Translations under genes and position numbers: made by a program
The notes under the pieces: generated by a model
Databases searched by the model: none
What the model was told of the DNA's origin: nothing
Seen by the model: the letters and a program-made list of their open reading frames with translations, nothing else
Part shown: positions 18,311 through 30,100 of the stretch, in pieces
Numbering within the stretch: the first letter of the stretch is position 1
How the letters are laid out: the number at the start of each line of letters is the position of its first letter
Assembly (NCBI GenBank): GCA_001770855.1
Contig: MESE01000081.1
Location: forward strand, 21,686-85,685
Direction of reading: 5' to 3'
From: Burkholderiales bacterium RIFCSPLOWO2_02_FULL_57_36
GTDB taxonomy: Bacteria; Pseudomonadota; Gammaproteobacteria; Burkholderiales; Burkholderiaceae_D
DNA: 64,000 nt

Positions 18311-19048
18311 ATGACTGCGCTGAACGCCATCGCCTTGCTCGGCGCCTGGGAACAGGCCGCCGCGCAAACTCCTGTGCGCCGTGCATTGACTTTGCTGGCT
18401 GCAGCATGTCCCGAAAAAACCGCGGAAGAGTGGGCGGCGCTGCCGATCGGCGAACGCGACCGCCAGTTGCTCGCGGTGCGGGAAAAATTATTCGGCACGC
18501 ATCTGGAAGCGCTGGCGACTTGCCCGGAATGCGGCGAGCGTCTTGAACTGAATTTCAAAACCGACGACATTCGCACACCGCCGCCCGCGCCTCGCGAGGA
18601 AGTCGAAGTCTGCGCCGATGGCTATGAAGTGCATTGCCGCTTGCCCGCCAGCGCCGACTTGCTGGAGGCGGCACGGCCGGACGCGGCGGATGCACGTGAA
18701 GTATTGCTGCGGCGCTGCGTGACGCTCGCTCGACAGGCAGATGCGGCGGTGGAACCGACCGCGCTGCCGTCTCCGGTGCTGGACGCGGTGATGGCGGCGG
18801 TAGCGGATGCCGATCCGCAGGCCGAGGTGCGTATTGCGATGGATTGCCCGGCTTGCCGCCACCGATGGTCGATGGACTTCGACGTGCTGTCTTATTTGTG
18901 GAGCGAGATCGATGACTGGGCGCCGCGCTTGTTGCGCGATGTGCATGCGCTGGCCAGCGCCTATGGCTGGAGCGAACGAGAGATTCTGGCGCTGAGCGCA
19001 ACGCGGCGGGGTTTGTATCTCGAGATGGTTGCTGAAGACGGGTTTTGA
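18311..19048 (+). CDS. Probable baseplate-assembly protein with two CxxC pairs (T4 gp26-like)
   Basis: A 245-residue protein with CPEC at 71-74 and CPAC at 179-182, spaced like a zinc ribbon split by an insertion. An all-alpha C-terminus (YLWSEIDDWAPRLLRDVHALASAYGWSEREILALSATRRGLYLEMV) resembles the T4 gp26/51 baseplate protein family found behind tube genes in eCIS and phage clusters. I infer a small hub or assembly-chaperone role; the homology is distant. It begins 36 bases after the tube gene and is followed by a REP-filled gap of 378 bases. It could equally be an eCIS-specific adaptor. Confidence 0.6.
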   Translation: MTALNAIALLGAWEQAAAQTPVRRALTLLAAACPEKTAEEWAALPIGERDRQLLAVREKLFGTHLEALATCPECGERLELNFKTDDIRTPPPAPREEVEVCADGYEVHCRLPASADLLEAARPDAADAREVLLRRCVTLARQADAAVEPTALPSPVLDAVMAAVADADPQAEVRIAMDCPACRHRWSMDFDVLSYLWSEIDDWAPRLLRDVHALASAYGWSEREILALSATRRGLYLEMVAEDGF

Positions 19049-19146
19049 TTTTTAAAGGAACAAAATACACCGAGCGCCGGAACGGGCAACTTTAGCCCGG
19101 TTTCGATTGGAGTTTATCGCGGGTTCTGTAAATAGTTGATGCGCAC

Positions 19147-19300
19147 TACCCCCATCCCAACCTTCCTCTTGCAAGGGTGCCCTTGGCTCCCTTCTCCCGC
19201 AAGCGGGAGAAGGGTTGGGGATGAGGGTGATTGAACGAGCCCAGCCTTTGCAACATCCCTCACCCCCAGCCCCTCTCCCACTTGCGGGAGAGGGGAGCAA
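19147..19300. repeat. REP-type GC-rich palindrome cluster (eCIS gap 1)
   Basis: Within the 378-base gap 19049-19426 there are perfect or near-perfect hairpins, e.g. CTTCTCCCGC/GCGGGAGAAG at 19191-19212 and a CCCTCTCCC/GGGAGAGGG pair at 19272-19295, plus CCCCATCCCAACC-type arms. The same family recurs at 33.9, 36.05 and 48.4 kb. No gene is seen in the rest of the gap. Confidence 0.85.
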
Positions 19301-19426
19301 GACGCAGCACTGATTTGTGGGCAACCCTCAGGCAAGCGGCGAGGTGGGGCCGAATTAGGGTGGGGGTGGGAGCGTCAATCTAAAACGCTGTCATTCACTA
19401 ACGTAAAACTCAATCAGGAGTACGCG

Positions 19427-20344
19427 GTGGCAGACTTCTTTTCCAGCCTTCTTGATCGAGCGTTCGAACGCGCACCGGTGCTGCAATGGCGGCGCCCGTC
19501 GCGGTTCGAGCCCGTCATGGGAACAAGAAGCATGCCGGACGACGGCCTGCACGAAAACACCGGCCCTACGCAAGAAGACCGCACTCCGGTGCGCACGGCG
19601 CAAAATCGGCAGGATGCCGATGCTGCTGTCATTTCCTCCAGACACGCGCCGGCTCCGCCTGAGCACGGCAGGCAAACCGCGGCCAACCTGCGAGACCGCA
19701 ATGCCGATTCCGCATCAGCGTTGCACGCTGCGCCGCCTGAGCCGAAGCTCGATACGCAGCGCGACGGCAGGCCCGTGCCCCAACGTCGCCAAGTCGCCGA
19801 ACCGGCGCCGCTAGAACCGATCGGCCCGCTGCACAAACCGCTCGCGCCGCCCGCATCGATTACCCATACCGAAAAAGTCGTCATCGAAAGGAAAATCGAA
19901 AAGGAAAGCGTGCGGGTACAGGTTGCCGGGCTCGCAGATGCATCCGGCGCGCGCCGCGCTGCAACGCCAAATCGTGCCCGACTGGATGCGGCATCCGCGC
20001 AAATCCGCCCGCTAACCGTACCGGTCAAGCCGCCGGCGCCGCCGGCAAAGGCAAACACCGGCAAGCGCGAAGCAAAACAGGATGCCGCAGCGTCGCCGCA
20101 GAAATCCGCCAGCGCCGTACCTGCCGTTCCGATGCTGGCGCCGCAAGCACGCCGTCCAGCGCTTTCACCCATGCAGGCGCAGCGGACGCGTGCGCCGCAA
20201 AGTCCGCCGCCGATCCAGGTCACGATCGGCCGGATCGAGATCCGCGCCAATACATTGGCAGCGCCGCCACGAGACACGCGGCCCGCAGCGCCACGGCTGA
20301 GCCTGGAAGACTACTTGCGCTCGCGCTCCGGAGGCGGCAAATGA
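19427..20344 (+). CDS. Proline/alanine-rich protein of unknown function in the eCIS cluster
   Basis: 305 residues, strongly biased to Pro, Ala, Arg and Gln over its middle, suggesting an extended, disordered protein. The two ends look more ordered: MADFFSSLLDRAFERAPVLQWRRPSRFE at the start, and IQVTIGRIEIRANTL...RLSLEDYLRSRSGGGK at the end, a pattern often seen in short eCIS or baseplate-linked proteins. It starts with GTG at 19427, with CAGGAG ahead. Its last four bases overlap the next gene (ATGA), so it is translated with the DUF4255 gene. The VTIGRIEIRA segment could be a docking peptide. Function is unknown. Confidence 0.65.
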   Translation: MADFFSSLLDRAFERAPVLQWRRPSRFEPVMGTRSMPDDGLHENTGPTQEDRTPVRTAQNRQDADAAVISSRHAPAPPEHGRQTAANLRDRNADSASALHAAPPEPKLDTQRDGRPVPQRRQVAEPAPLEPIGPLHKPLAPPASITHTEKVVIERKIEKESVRVQVAGLADASGARRAATPNRARLDAASAQIRPLTVPVKPPAPPAKANTGKREAKQDAAASPQKSASAVPAVPMLAPQARRPALSPMQAQRTRAPQSPPPIQVTIGRIEIRANTLAAPPRDTRPAAPRLSLEDYLRSRSGGGK

Positions 20345-21630
20345 GCAACCCTCTTGCCATTGCCGCCGTTACCGCGGCGTTGAAGGATTTGCTGAATAAC
20401 GGCTTGTTGGCCCACGACCTGTCATCGGTCGGCAGTTTCTCGGTCACTGCGTTGCCGCCGGACCGGATTGCCACCGGCCAGAATGAGCCGAACCAGCTCA
20501 ACCTGTTCCTGTATCACCTCACGCCCAATCTCGGCTGGCGCAACGATAGCCTGCCGTCGCGCGACGCGCGCGGCGCGCGCCTGGCCAATGCGCCGCTGGC
20601 GCTCGACCTGCATTACCTGCTGACCGCGTACGGCACCGAAGACCTGAATGCCGAAGTGCTGCTCGGCTTTGCAATGCAGATGCTGCACGAAACGCAGATA
20701 TTGACGCGCCAGCAATTGCGCACGGTGCTCGGTGCACCATCGCCGTTCGGCACCTTGTCGGCGCTGGACCTGGCCGACCAGATTGAACTGATCAAGATTT
20801 CGCCGGTATTCCTGAATACCGAAGAGCTGTCGAAAATGTGGACCGCGATGCAGTCGCGTTACCGGCCGACCATGGCATACACCGTATCGGTGGTGTTGAT
20901 TCAGGCGGACGCTGCGGTGAGCGCGCCGCCGCCGGTGCTCAAGCGCGGCAAGCAGGACAGCGGCGCCACCATGCTGGCCGCGTCTTTCCCATCGCTGTCG
21001 CGGGCGTTGCCGGCCGGGTCCGACCTGATGCCGGCAATGCGGTTGGGCGACGATCTGTTGTTGACCGGCGCCAATCTCAATGCGCAGGACCTGATCAGCG
21101 TGCAGTTTGAAAACGACAAGGCGCAACTGGTGCGGCAGCTTGCGCCGCTTGCGCCCGTGCTGCCGCGCGCACTGAAGGTGCATGTGCCGGCGCCCGCGGA
21201 ACATGCCGATGCGATGCATGAATGGGCGATCGGCATGTACACCGTTTCGCTGCGGATCGCGTCGCCCAACCAGCCGGCCTGGGCCACCAATAAGGTACCG
21301 ATCGCACTGGCGCCGCAAATCGCGGTGAGCCCGCTCAATGCCGCCGCCGGCGATATCACGCTGACGGTGACCTGTGCGCCGCGGCTGCAGGCGCGGCAGG
21401 AAGCACAGACGCGCCTGCTGTTCGGCACCCGCATGATTGCGCCGGCATCGATCGCCACGCCGGCCGATCAGACCCAGCCGACGACGCTGACCTTTTCCGT
21501 GCCGGGCGCCGCCGCCGGCGAATACCTGGTGCGGCTGCGGGTCGACGGCATCGATAGCTTGCCGGTGGTGTTGAGCGGCACGCCGGCCAAGCTGGATTTT
21601 GATACGCAACAGAAAGTGACGGTCGCATGA
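20341..21630 (+). CDS. DUF4255 (Pvc16/Afp16-type) tail terminator protein
   Basis: 429 residues. The first 190 match the DUF4255/Pvc16 N-terminal domain: AIAAVTAALKDLLNN, then NQLNLFLYHLTPNLGWRN, DLHYLLTAYGTED, and QMLHETQIL. Afp16/Pvc16 caps the tube and stops polymerisation at the end away from the baseplate. The C-terminal half (about 200-429) consists of IPT/Ig-like beta strands (GDDLLLTGANLNAQDLISVQF; ITLTVTCAPRLQARQEAQTRLLFG), longer than in Afp16, and may anchor or decorate the end. Its first four bases overlap the upstream gene and its end overlaps the ATPase gene. Confidence 0.88.
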   Translation: MSNPLAIAAVTAALKDLLNNGLLAHDLSSVGSFSVTALPPDRIATGQNEPNQLNLFLYHLTPNLGWRNDSLPSRDARGARLANAPLALDLHYLLTAYGTEDLNAEVLLGFAMQMLHETQILTRQQLRTVLGAPSPFGTLSALDLADQIELIKISPVFLNTEELSKMWTAMQSRYRPTMAYTVSVVLIQADAAVSAPPPVLKRGKQDSGATMLAASFPSLSRALPAGSDLMPAMRLGDDLLLTGANLNAQDLISVQFENDKAQLVRQLAPLAPVLPRALKVHVPAPAEHADAMHEWAIGMYTVSLRIASPNQPAWATNKVPIALAPQIAVSPLNAAAGDITLTVTCAPRLQARQEAQTRLLFGTRMIAPASIATPADQTQPTTLTFSVPGAAAGEYLVRLRVDGIDSLPVVLSGTPAKLDFDTQQKVTVA

Positions 21631-23801
21631 CTACCGACACATGGCTTGACGACAATAACCGCTACCTGGCGGCATCGCTGCAATGGCTGCGCTTGCGGCT
21701 GCAGCGCCTGCTGCCGCCGGAGGCGGTCGCGGAAGCGCCGCTGCCGCCACCGACGCCGGTGGCGCAGGCCGCCGCTACCGCATCCGCCGCCACCGCCAAA
21801 CCGGGCCGCTGGAATCTTTGGGGCGGCAGGACCGCCGCTGCACCGATGATCGGGCTATCCACCGTTGCACCGAAGCTGTTGCAGGACGCATCCGCCAGCC
21901 AGCCGACTGTCGATGAATTGCTCAAGGCCGCCGCGGCCGAGCGCGATGCCGCCGCGCGGACCGACCCGCCGCCGGCGCTGCTGTTGCTGGCGCAACGATT
22001 GGACCTGTCGGCCTTCGAGCGCGATACCTTGCTGCTGTGCGCGGCACTGGAATACGACCCCGGATTGGCTACGCTGTGCGCGCGCGCACAGGGCAATCCG
22101 GCCTGCACGCTGCCCAGCTTCAGTCTGGCATTGTCGGCATTCGACGATCCCAGCTGGGATGCGGTTTCGGCGCAGCGGCCCTTGCGGTATGCGCACCTGA
22201 TCGACGTCGGGAACAACCGCGACCTGCCGCTGACGTCGGGCCCGTTGCGCGCCGACGAACGCATCGTGAATTACCTGAAGGGCTTGAACGCGCTCGACGA
22301 CCGGCTGGCATCGCTGCTCACGCCGGTAAAGGACGAAGACCCTTTGCTCGCGGCATCGCAGCAGGCCAATGCCGAAACCGCAATCGAGCGCCTGCGCGTG
22401 GCGGCGGAAGACGCCGTGTTGCCGGTGGTGCAATTGGTGGGCGCCGATGCAGGCAGCCGGCTTGCGGTCGCGCAGCAGGTGTGCAAGACCTTGAATCGCC
22501 GCCTGTACCGATTGGAAACGGACGCGCTGCCATCCCAGGCGGCGGAGCTCGAATTGCTGGCGCGGCTGTGGCAGCGCGAAAGCATTTTGCTGCCGGTCGC
22601 GCTGTACATCGATGCCGAGAATTTCGAAGGCGCTGCGGATACCGGCGCAGCGCTGCGGCGCTTCCTGGCGCAGGAAATGGGCGTTGTGTTTCTGGCGGTG
22701 CGCGACACGCCCTTGCGTCTTGCGGTCGACAGCTTTGCGGTGGATGTGGCACGGCCGACGGCCGACGAGCAATTCACGGCTTGGCGCGGGCACATGCCGG
22801 ATGCGGCCGGCAATGCGGAGGCCGAAGCGGAAAACCATGCGGCCGCGCAACTGCTGGCCGGCCAGTTCAGCCTGAACCTGAACGAGATCCGCCAGGTGGC
22901 CACGCTGGCATCGAAAATGCCGGCCGGCGACAGCGCATTAAAGGACAGCGCATTAAAAGACAAATTATGGGATGCCAGCCGCGACCTGGTCCGGCCGCGG
23001 CTCGACGCGCTGGCGCAACGTCTGGAGCCGAAAGCGACTTGGGACGACCTGGTGCTGCCGCAAGAGCAGATGCGCATCATGCGGCAGATTGCCGGGCAGG
23101 TACGCGGGCGGCACAAGGTGTATGGCGAATGGGGATTCGGCCAGCGGATGAACCGAGGCTTCGGCATCAGCGCATTGTTCGCCGGTGAAAGCGGCACCGG
23201 AAAAACCATGGCCGCCGAAGTGATCGCCAACGACTTGCGCCTGAACCTGTACCGCATCGACCTGTCTGCGGTGGTCAGCAAATACATCGGCGAGACGGAA
23301 AAGAATTTGCGGCGGCTGTTCGACGCAGCCGAGCAGGGCGGCGCGATTCTGTTCTTCGACGAAGCCGACGCGTTGTTCGGCAAGCGCAGCGAAGTCAAGG
23401 ACAGTCATGACCGCTACGCCAACATCGAAATCAACTACCTGCTGCAGCGCATGGAATCCTTCAGCGGGCTGGCGATCCTCGCGACCAACATGAAGAGCGC
23501 GCTCGATCAGGCTTTCATGCGGCGCCTGCGCTTCATCGTGAATTTCCCCTTCCCCGGAATAAAGGAACGCAGCCTGATCTGGGAAAAGGCGTTGCCGGCG
23601 GAAACGCCGAAGGATGGCCTGGATTTCAACCGGCTGGCGCGGCTCAATGTTTCGGGCGGCAATATCCACAGCATTGCATTGAATGCCGCGTTCATGGCGG
23701 CGCAGGAACGCAAGCCGGTCACGATGCCGACCATGCTGGCTGCCGCGCGCGGCGAAATGAAAAAACTCGACAAGCCGTTCAGCGAAGCGGAGTTCAAATG
23801 A
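21627..23801 (+). CDS. AAA+ ATPase of the contractile injection system (Afp15/Pvc15-type)
   Basis: 724 residues. The N-terminal region contains a Pro/Ala-rich stretch and a degenerate first ATPase-like module (about 200-400). The functional AAA module has Walker A GESGTGKT (520-527), Walker B ILFFDEADALFGKR with Asp578-Glu579, and an arginine-rich MRRLRFIVNFPFPG segment. eCIS ATPases of this kind are needed for particle assembly or cargo loading and resemble disaggregase-type AAA proteins. It is coupled by 4-base overlaps to both neighbours. The degenerate N-terminal half resembles tandem-AAA proteins and may bind the cargo. Confidence 0.9.
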   Translation: MTTDTWLDDNNRYLAASLQWLRLRLQRLLPPEAVAEAPLPPPTPVAQAAATASAATAKPGRWNLWGGRTAAAPMIGLSTVAPKLLQDASASQPTVDELLKAAAAERDAAARTDPPPALLLLAQRLDLSAFERDTLLLCAALEYDPGLATLCARAQGNPACTLPSFSLALSAFDDPSWDAVSAQRPLRYAHLIDVGNNRDLPLTSGPLRADERIVNYLKGLNALDDRLASLLTPVKDEDPLLAASQQANAETAIERLRVAAEDAVLPVVQLVGADAGSRLAVAQQVCKTLNRRLYRLETDALPSQAAELELLARLWQRESILLPVALYIDAENFEGAADTGAALRRFLAQEMGVVFLAVRDTPLRLAVDSFAVDVARPTADEQFTAWRGHMPDAAGNAEAEAENHAAAQLLAGQFSLNLNEIRQVATLASKMPAGDSALKDSALKDKLWDASRDLVRPRLDALAQRLEPKATWDDLVLPQEQMRIMRQIAGQVRGRHKVYGEWGFGQRMNRGFGISALFAGESGTGKTMAAEVIANDLRLNLYRIDLSAVVSKYIGETEKNLRRLFDAAEQGGAILFFDEADALFGKRSEVKDSHDRYANIEINYLLQRMESFSGLAILATNMKSALDQAFMRRLRFIVNFPFPGIKERSLIWEKALPAETPKDGLDFNRLARLNVSGGNIHSIALNAAFMAAQERKPVTMPTMLAAARGEMKKLDKPFSEAEFK

Positions 23802-24106
23802 ATGCCGACGACGCAGCTCCTTCAAAGAGCAAGAACCAAGCCTCGCGCGACGTGACGTTGCATATCGAACGCGTGGTGATCGACGGTGTGCCGCTGACCG
23901 GCGCTCAGGCCGCGCAGTTGCGCGCCGCGTTGCAGGGCGAGTTGACCAATTTATTGGAACGGGATGGTGCCGGTTTCTTGCTTCAGGGCGGCGCAATGCC
24001 GAGGTCGACGGCGCCGGCAATCCAGGTTTTCGCGCCGGTGCGGCCAGCCGAACTGGGACGTCAAATCGCGCGCAGCGTGTATGCGTCGTTGAGTAATCCG
24101 CGATGA
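23798..24106 (+). CDS. Small conserved-looking eCIS protein
   Basis: A 102-residue protein with a basic linker start and an ordered core: VTLHIERVVIDGVPLTGAQAAQLRAALQGELTNLLER (about 19-55), a short beta segment with a helix that eCIS clusters often place between ATPase and DUF4157 genes. It overlaps both the ATPase gene and the giant DUF4157 gene by four bases, so all are made together. I infer an adaptor or chaperone for the giant protein on position alone. No enzymatic motif is seen. Confidence 0.6.
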   Translation: MNADDAAPSKSKNQASRDVTLHIERVVIDGVPLTGAQAAQLRAALQGELTNLLERDGAGFLLQGGAMPRSTAPAIQVFAPVRPAELGRQIARSVYASLSNPR

Positions 24107-27100
24107 GCAGACAAGCCCGCGTTCAGAAGCCGATGGCGAAGCCGGTATTGAAACCGGCCTTGAAACCGGTGAGCGCCGGACTGATGCCACGCCAGGCACA
24201 CAGCCCGGCTGCGACCAATGATGCCCTTGGCCCCGACCGCACGAATTTCCCCAATACCGGCTTGCGGCTGGTTCCCCACAACATCCATGATGACGATGCC
24301 GCCCGCGCGCTAGTGACCCGATGGCTGGTGCAGGAACTTGCACCGCTGCTCGGTCTCGATCCGAAGAGAATCGAGATCCGTACCGATGCCGAAGCGGAAA
24401 GCCGCACCAATGCGCGCGGCGCCAGCGGCCTGAGCGAGCAGCAGCGGATTTTCCTGCATCCGCAGCGTTTCCAGCCGATGACCGAGCACGGGCGCTACCT
24501 GCTCGCGCATGAATTGGCGCACGCCGCGCAGCGCAGCCTTGCATCGCCAGTCCCCTTGCCGACATTGCATGCACGGCAGGCGGCGGAAGAAGAAGCACAT
24601 GAAATTGGCACGGCGTTTTCCACGCATCGCGTGGTGCAGCGGCCACGGCAGGCGTTGCCGCCGTTGGTGCTGGCAGCCGACAGCGATGTGCCGAGCCTGG
24701 CTGAATCCGTCCTCACCAGCCGCTCACGCGAAATCGCGTTGATCAAGAAATACCTGTCCGGATGGTGGGTCTCGGACGGCGATGTTTTCAACATCATGAA
24801 GATCCTCGACAGCGTCGCATTTCCCGTGGCGCAGGCGATGGTCCAGGCGCTGGAGCGCAAGGAGCGTTACTGGCTGGCGGATAACATCAATCCGCCGCAT
24901 GTGTATGCGCACCGGCGCTCGGTGCTGGCGACCTATGGCGCGCTGGACAAGGGGCAGTTCGGCGCGATCGATCTGAAGGTATTCCGCGCGTTGCCGGCGA
25001 TCGGCTTGACCACGGAAGAAACTGAAGCCGCGGCCTACACCTTGCGCAACCTGAGCGACGGCGATCGCCAGTCATTGCTGCGCTCCGAAAACGGCCCGGC
25101 GATCGCACGGATCATTTCCGCGCCGCGTCCGTCCGCCGCGGAACTGGCACGGATGCAGGAAGAAGCGCTGAAAGCGGCAAGGGACGAAGCCAAGCTGGCG
25201 GAAGAACGCACCGCGATCCTGGCGCACGAAAAGGACGACTCGGCGAAATCGCTGATCGACCAGGTGCGCACGCTGCTGTTGCCGCGCGCCGGCGGCCGGC
25301 AGAACCGAATGCCGAACGGCGCCGACGCGGTGACTGCACTCGATTTGCTGGGGCAGGCGCGCACCAGTCGGACCCGTTTTCTCTATGTGGCCGAGCGGAT
25401 GGAGCAGGAAGGGCTGGTCGACGAACTGTTACGGTTGCTACCGTCCGGTCGTTACTTCGACACCAAGGACCATTCGGAAACGCTGGTGCAACTGGTGCGG
25501 TCCAGGTTGTCCTGGAAGAACGCGCAGCTGATTGAAGACTTGCTGTCCTACGGCTTGTTCGACTGGGCGATCCGCGACTACGAGGCACTGTTCGCCTATC
25601 AGTTGATCAAGCTGCTGCCGCTGACCGAGCAATACCGCTTCCGCCAGCGCGATGCCGGAAAATGGTACCTGCGCCTGCTGGAAAACCTGCCGGACGATGA
25701 AGCAAGCGGCAAGCCCTTGCCCGGCCTGGAAATCCGCAAGGCGGAGACCAAGGAAGAAATCAAAAAACTGAAGTCCGAGGGTATCGCCGTCGATGAAAAC
25801 GAACTGTTGTTCAATGCGTCGCAACTGTATGAAAAGAAATTGCAGGACAAGGGCGCGACGCAAACCCTGCAGGAATTGATTGCCGCGTTCAAGGAAGCGA
25901 AAAAAGGCATTTACCGCGACCATGAAGCGAAAGACCTGTACCGGCGCCTGGTGGCGCTGGGCGGATCGTCGCTCGAACCCGGTCGGGAAACGCCGGGCGA
26001 CCAGGTATTGCGCGAAGCAGTGGTGCATGAACTGGACCGGCTCGGCTATATCGACGAACTGTTCGGCCAGTTGCCGGAGTCCTTCCTGTACGCCGAACAA
26101 AACCGGGTCAGCACCGTCAAGATCATGCTCGCGCGCGATCCGGCGCGGGTGCAGGCGCATGCGCGTGAACTGGTCAGCCGCGGCGTCACCGACTGGATGG
26201 TCAAGGACCACGAAGCCTACCTGGCATACATGTGCATCAAGGCGCTGCCGCAGGACGAGCGCGACGGCTTCATCGCGCATCACGCGGAATTGTGGGAGCG
26301 CATCCAGGCCGAGATGAGCAAGTCGCAGCGCCAGTCGCGCGACCTGAATCTGTACATCGGCGACAAGGCCGGCATCGACCGCGCGTCGGTACTGGGTCAG
26401 CTCGCCGAATCCGCGACCTGGACCGAGGCCAAGCTGTTGCTGCTGGACGGTCTGGTGCGCATGGCGATCGCGATGACCGAGCACCGCTTCGCGTTCGAGC
26501 GCTCGAAGGAATTCAACGCAGTCGGCAGCAAGGCCTTGCAGCCGCTGGTGGAAAAATACCGTTTGTGGAATCCGGCGGCCAATCGTGCCGATTACAAACC
26601 GGAATTGTTGAAAGGCACCCGCTGGCACGAAGAAGGCATATTCGCCAGCCTGAAAACGCTGTGGCACGGCCTGGTCCTGCTGTGGAACCTCGACGTCCTG
26701 TTCATCGACCACAAGATCGGCGCCAGGGTCGATCTGGAAGACGTGCAGGATTTCATGGGCGGCGACCTGAAGGGCGCGCATCTGGCCAAGCCGGCCAAGA
26801 AAGGCACAGGCAAGGCGAACCATCCCGATGCCAACAAGGTCATGCTGCTGCTCGGCAGGGATGGCAAATCGGCGGAGGTGATACTACCCGAACTGTTGAT
26901 CGATTCGACCAATATCCAGCTGGCTGGCTCCACGCTGCAATCCGGCCCGGTGACGTTGAAGAACCTGCATCTGCACGCCGCCTACGACTCGGAAGACCTG
27001 GGGCAGCCGGCCCAGGCGCATGTCGAGATGGACTCGCTGGAAGCCAGCGACCTGCTGCTGGCCAAGAGCGCCAGCATGATCACGGTGAGCAAGCTGATGT

Positions 27101-30100
27101 TGCAAACCCTGCGGCTGGCGGCGGGGACCGTCGATACCGTCACCGGCGGCAACAAGGGCGAGCGCAAGGGACGTTATGTGCCGTTCCCGCTGCTGGTGAT
27201 TCCGTTGCTGGCGCTGTTCATGCTGCTGGCGTTGCCGGTGTATCTGTACAAGAAAATCGCCGGCTTGTTCAGCCAGGGTCTGGAGTCTGGAACCAAGGAA
27301 CAGTTCGGCGCCGATATCGCGCAGCGCACCAAGGCGATCGATTTTTCGTTCAGCAGCTTGAGCGTCGATGGCCTGACAACCAGCGGCGGCCAGCATATCG
27401 CCAAGGTCGGCATCACCGATTTTGCGGTACGCGTCGGACTGAACAAGGCAACCCGCCTGCGCGCCGAACAGGCATCGCTCGACCAGCGGCTGGCGCAGTT
27501 GCAAGGCAAGCCGGCGGCAAAGGAAGCGGTTGCCAAGTTGACCGAGCGCAAGGCCGCGGTCGATGCCGAACTGGCGCAGGCGGAGAAAGACGAGCAGGAA
27601 TATCTGCGGATCAAGAAGCAGATTTTGAAAGGCGGACTGACGCCGGATCAGCAGGATGCATTGCAAAAGCGGCTGGATGCATTGAAGTTCGAGGAAAAGG
27701 GCGCGGCCTTCATCGATATCGGTTCGGTCGAGGCGTCCGGCATTTCCGGTACCGTTACCAGCAAGGAGCCGATCCGCCTGACCGGCATCCACGGCGAAGG
27801 CGGCGGCGCGGCATTGACCGACCTGTTCGCACTGCCGACCGCGACCGACAAGGAATTGTCGCGCCGCTCCGGCGCCGGCGAGCGGCCGGATGCGCCGTTG
27901 GCGGACAAACAGGAAGGCAAGGTATCGATCGAGCTGGGCGATGTGCATACCGGCGAGGTCGCATTCGGCGGCGGGGTCCGCACGGTTGCCGATATCGATA
28001 AAAAACTGGCGGAACTTGAACCGGTGAAGAAGGTGCCGGAAATCGTGCCTCTGTATGAAAGCCTGCAATTGCTGCGCCCCAAGGCCGAGCGCTATGAATT
28101 GATGGTGCGGCATGGCCTGTCTGCGCTGACGCCGACGCAATTGGACGAGTTCCGCGAACTGCGCCGCGTGCTGACCGCGCAAGCGGATTTGATCGTCAAG
28201 TCGATCGATATCACGCGCTTGACGCTGGATGTGAATGCGGCCGACGGCCGGGTCGATGTCGGTGCCGCGTCGGCGCGCATCGCCGGCATCCAGTTGCCCG
28301 CCAAGGGTATCGAAATCGATGAGGTGATCGCGCGCGGGCTGGGTGTCGGCGCGCTGCCGGCGGGCGGGCTACTCAACTGGCAGGACTGGAAGAAAAATAT
28401 AAAAGATGCCGACGGCAAGGTCGATCTGCTGCAGGCAACCGGCGTGCGCAGCAAATACCACGGCCTGCTGTTCGAGAAAGCCACGCTGACCGGACCCTAT
28501 GCCAAAGTGAAGGACCGCGGCGATGTGCTCGAGGCGGGGCTGGAGAAGATGACGGTCGAAGGCATCGGCATTGCGCCGCGCATCGGCTTGCTGCGCCAGC
28601 GCCTGGCCGGGCTGGAAGAAAAGGCCAAGGTCGTGCCGAAACCGGACAAGGCCAAGCTCGATGCCGAGATCGCTGCGTTGCGCAGCAAGATTACCGAACT
28701 GCAGGGGCTGTCGGACGCGCGGGTGGCCGCCTATCTGCAACTCGAAAAAGCCAGGACACCGGAAGAGATTCGTGCGGCCAAGCAAGCGGTGGCCGAATCC
28801 GATCTGACCATCATCATGGGTCTTGCCGAATACGGCGCATCGCGTATCGAGCTGGAGGATTTCGGTGCGCGTGTGAGTGGCGCCGGCGATGTGCTCGGCT
28901 CCGGTTTCGACGTGGACCGCATCCTCAAGCGCGGTGTGCGCATCGAAGGCACCGGACCCGACAAGCGGCTGCTGCGCCGCTTCGCGGTAACCGGCGCGCA
29001 CGTCCGTGAAAGCACGACGGACACCAGCGTGACCGGCGGCGGCAACTTCGAACTCGGCGAAGTCAAGACCGATATCCATGTAAAACGCAGCGGCGATTCG
29101 GTCTTCATTGACCTCGATCAAATCAATATCGCCTCGTTCTCCTTGTCGGAGATGCTGCTGACCGCAGATGAGGGCGGCGTCGGCATGCAAATCGGTTCTT
29201 CCGGCACCAGCAGTATCGAAGGCGTGAAGCTGACCGGCAAGCTGCGCATGGACAAACGCGCCGACGTGAAAGGCGAGGGCAAGTTCCCGTCCGATTTCCG
29301 TGTTGCGCATGCGGACGTCAGCGATTTTCGTATCGACAAAGTCAGTGCCAACGGTCTGGTATACCGCAGCATCCCGGACAAGATCGAAGTGGCGGTCAAG
29401 TCCGGCTCGATCGGCGGCATCTGGGCCAAGGGAATTCAGATCGACTTCCCTGAAACCAAGGATGGCAAATTGAGTGTGCTGGGTTCGGCCGGCATCGACA
29501 CCATCAGCGATGTCGATGTCGCCGGTTCGCTGGTCGGCGGCTGGGAACTGGAGCGCGGCAGGATCAACGGCACCGGCCTGCAAGTGGACTTTTTACAGGA
29601 AGGCGAGATTGTCGCGACTGTCGGCGACCTGAGCGCAACGTCCGTATCGCTGCGCGGTCCCGACGGCTGGGCGCGTTTTTCGTTGAGGCACTTGTCGGGC
29701 ACGGTCGGGGTCAAGGACGGCGTCTATACCTTGCGCCAGGTACGGCTCGGCAGCTTCGAAGTACCGGCCATCAACTGGCGTGCCGGTACCAAACATATCG
29801 AAGCCGACAAGATGGCAAAGATCGTCGATCTGCGCGTCAGCGGCAAGGTCGTCACGCGCAAGGAACCGCCCAAGCCGGGCGAGAAAAAAGCAGACGGCAC
29901 GCCGGCCGATCCGAAAACGGTGGTGAGTTCGGTCAGCGTATCGGACCTGTTCATCGGCTCGATCCTGGCCGACCACCTGATTTATCGCGACGGCGACGAC
30001 CGCGTCGAAATAGGTGTGCCCGACAAGGACCTGCCGCAAGAAATGAAAGGATTCAAGCCGCTGTATATCAGCAATGTCAGCATCAAGGATCTGGAGTGGG

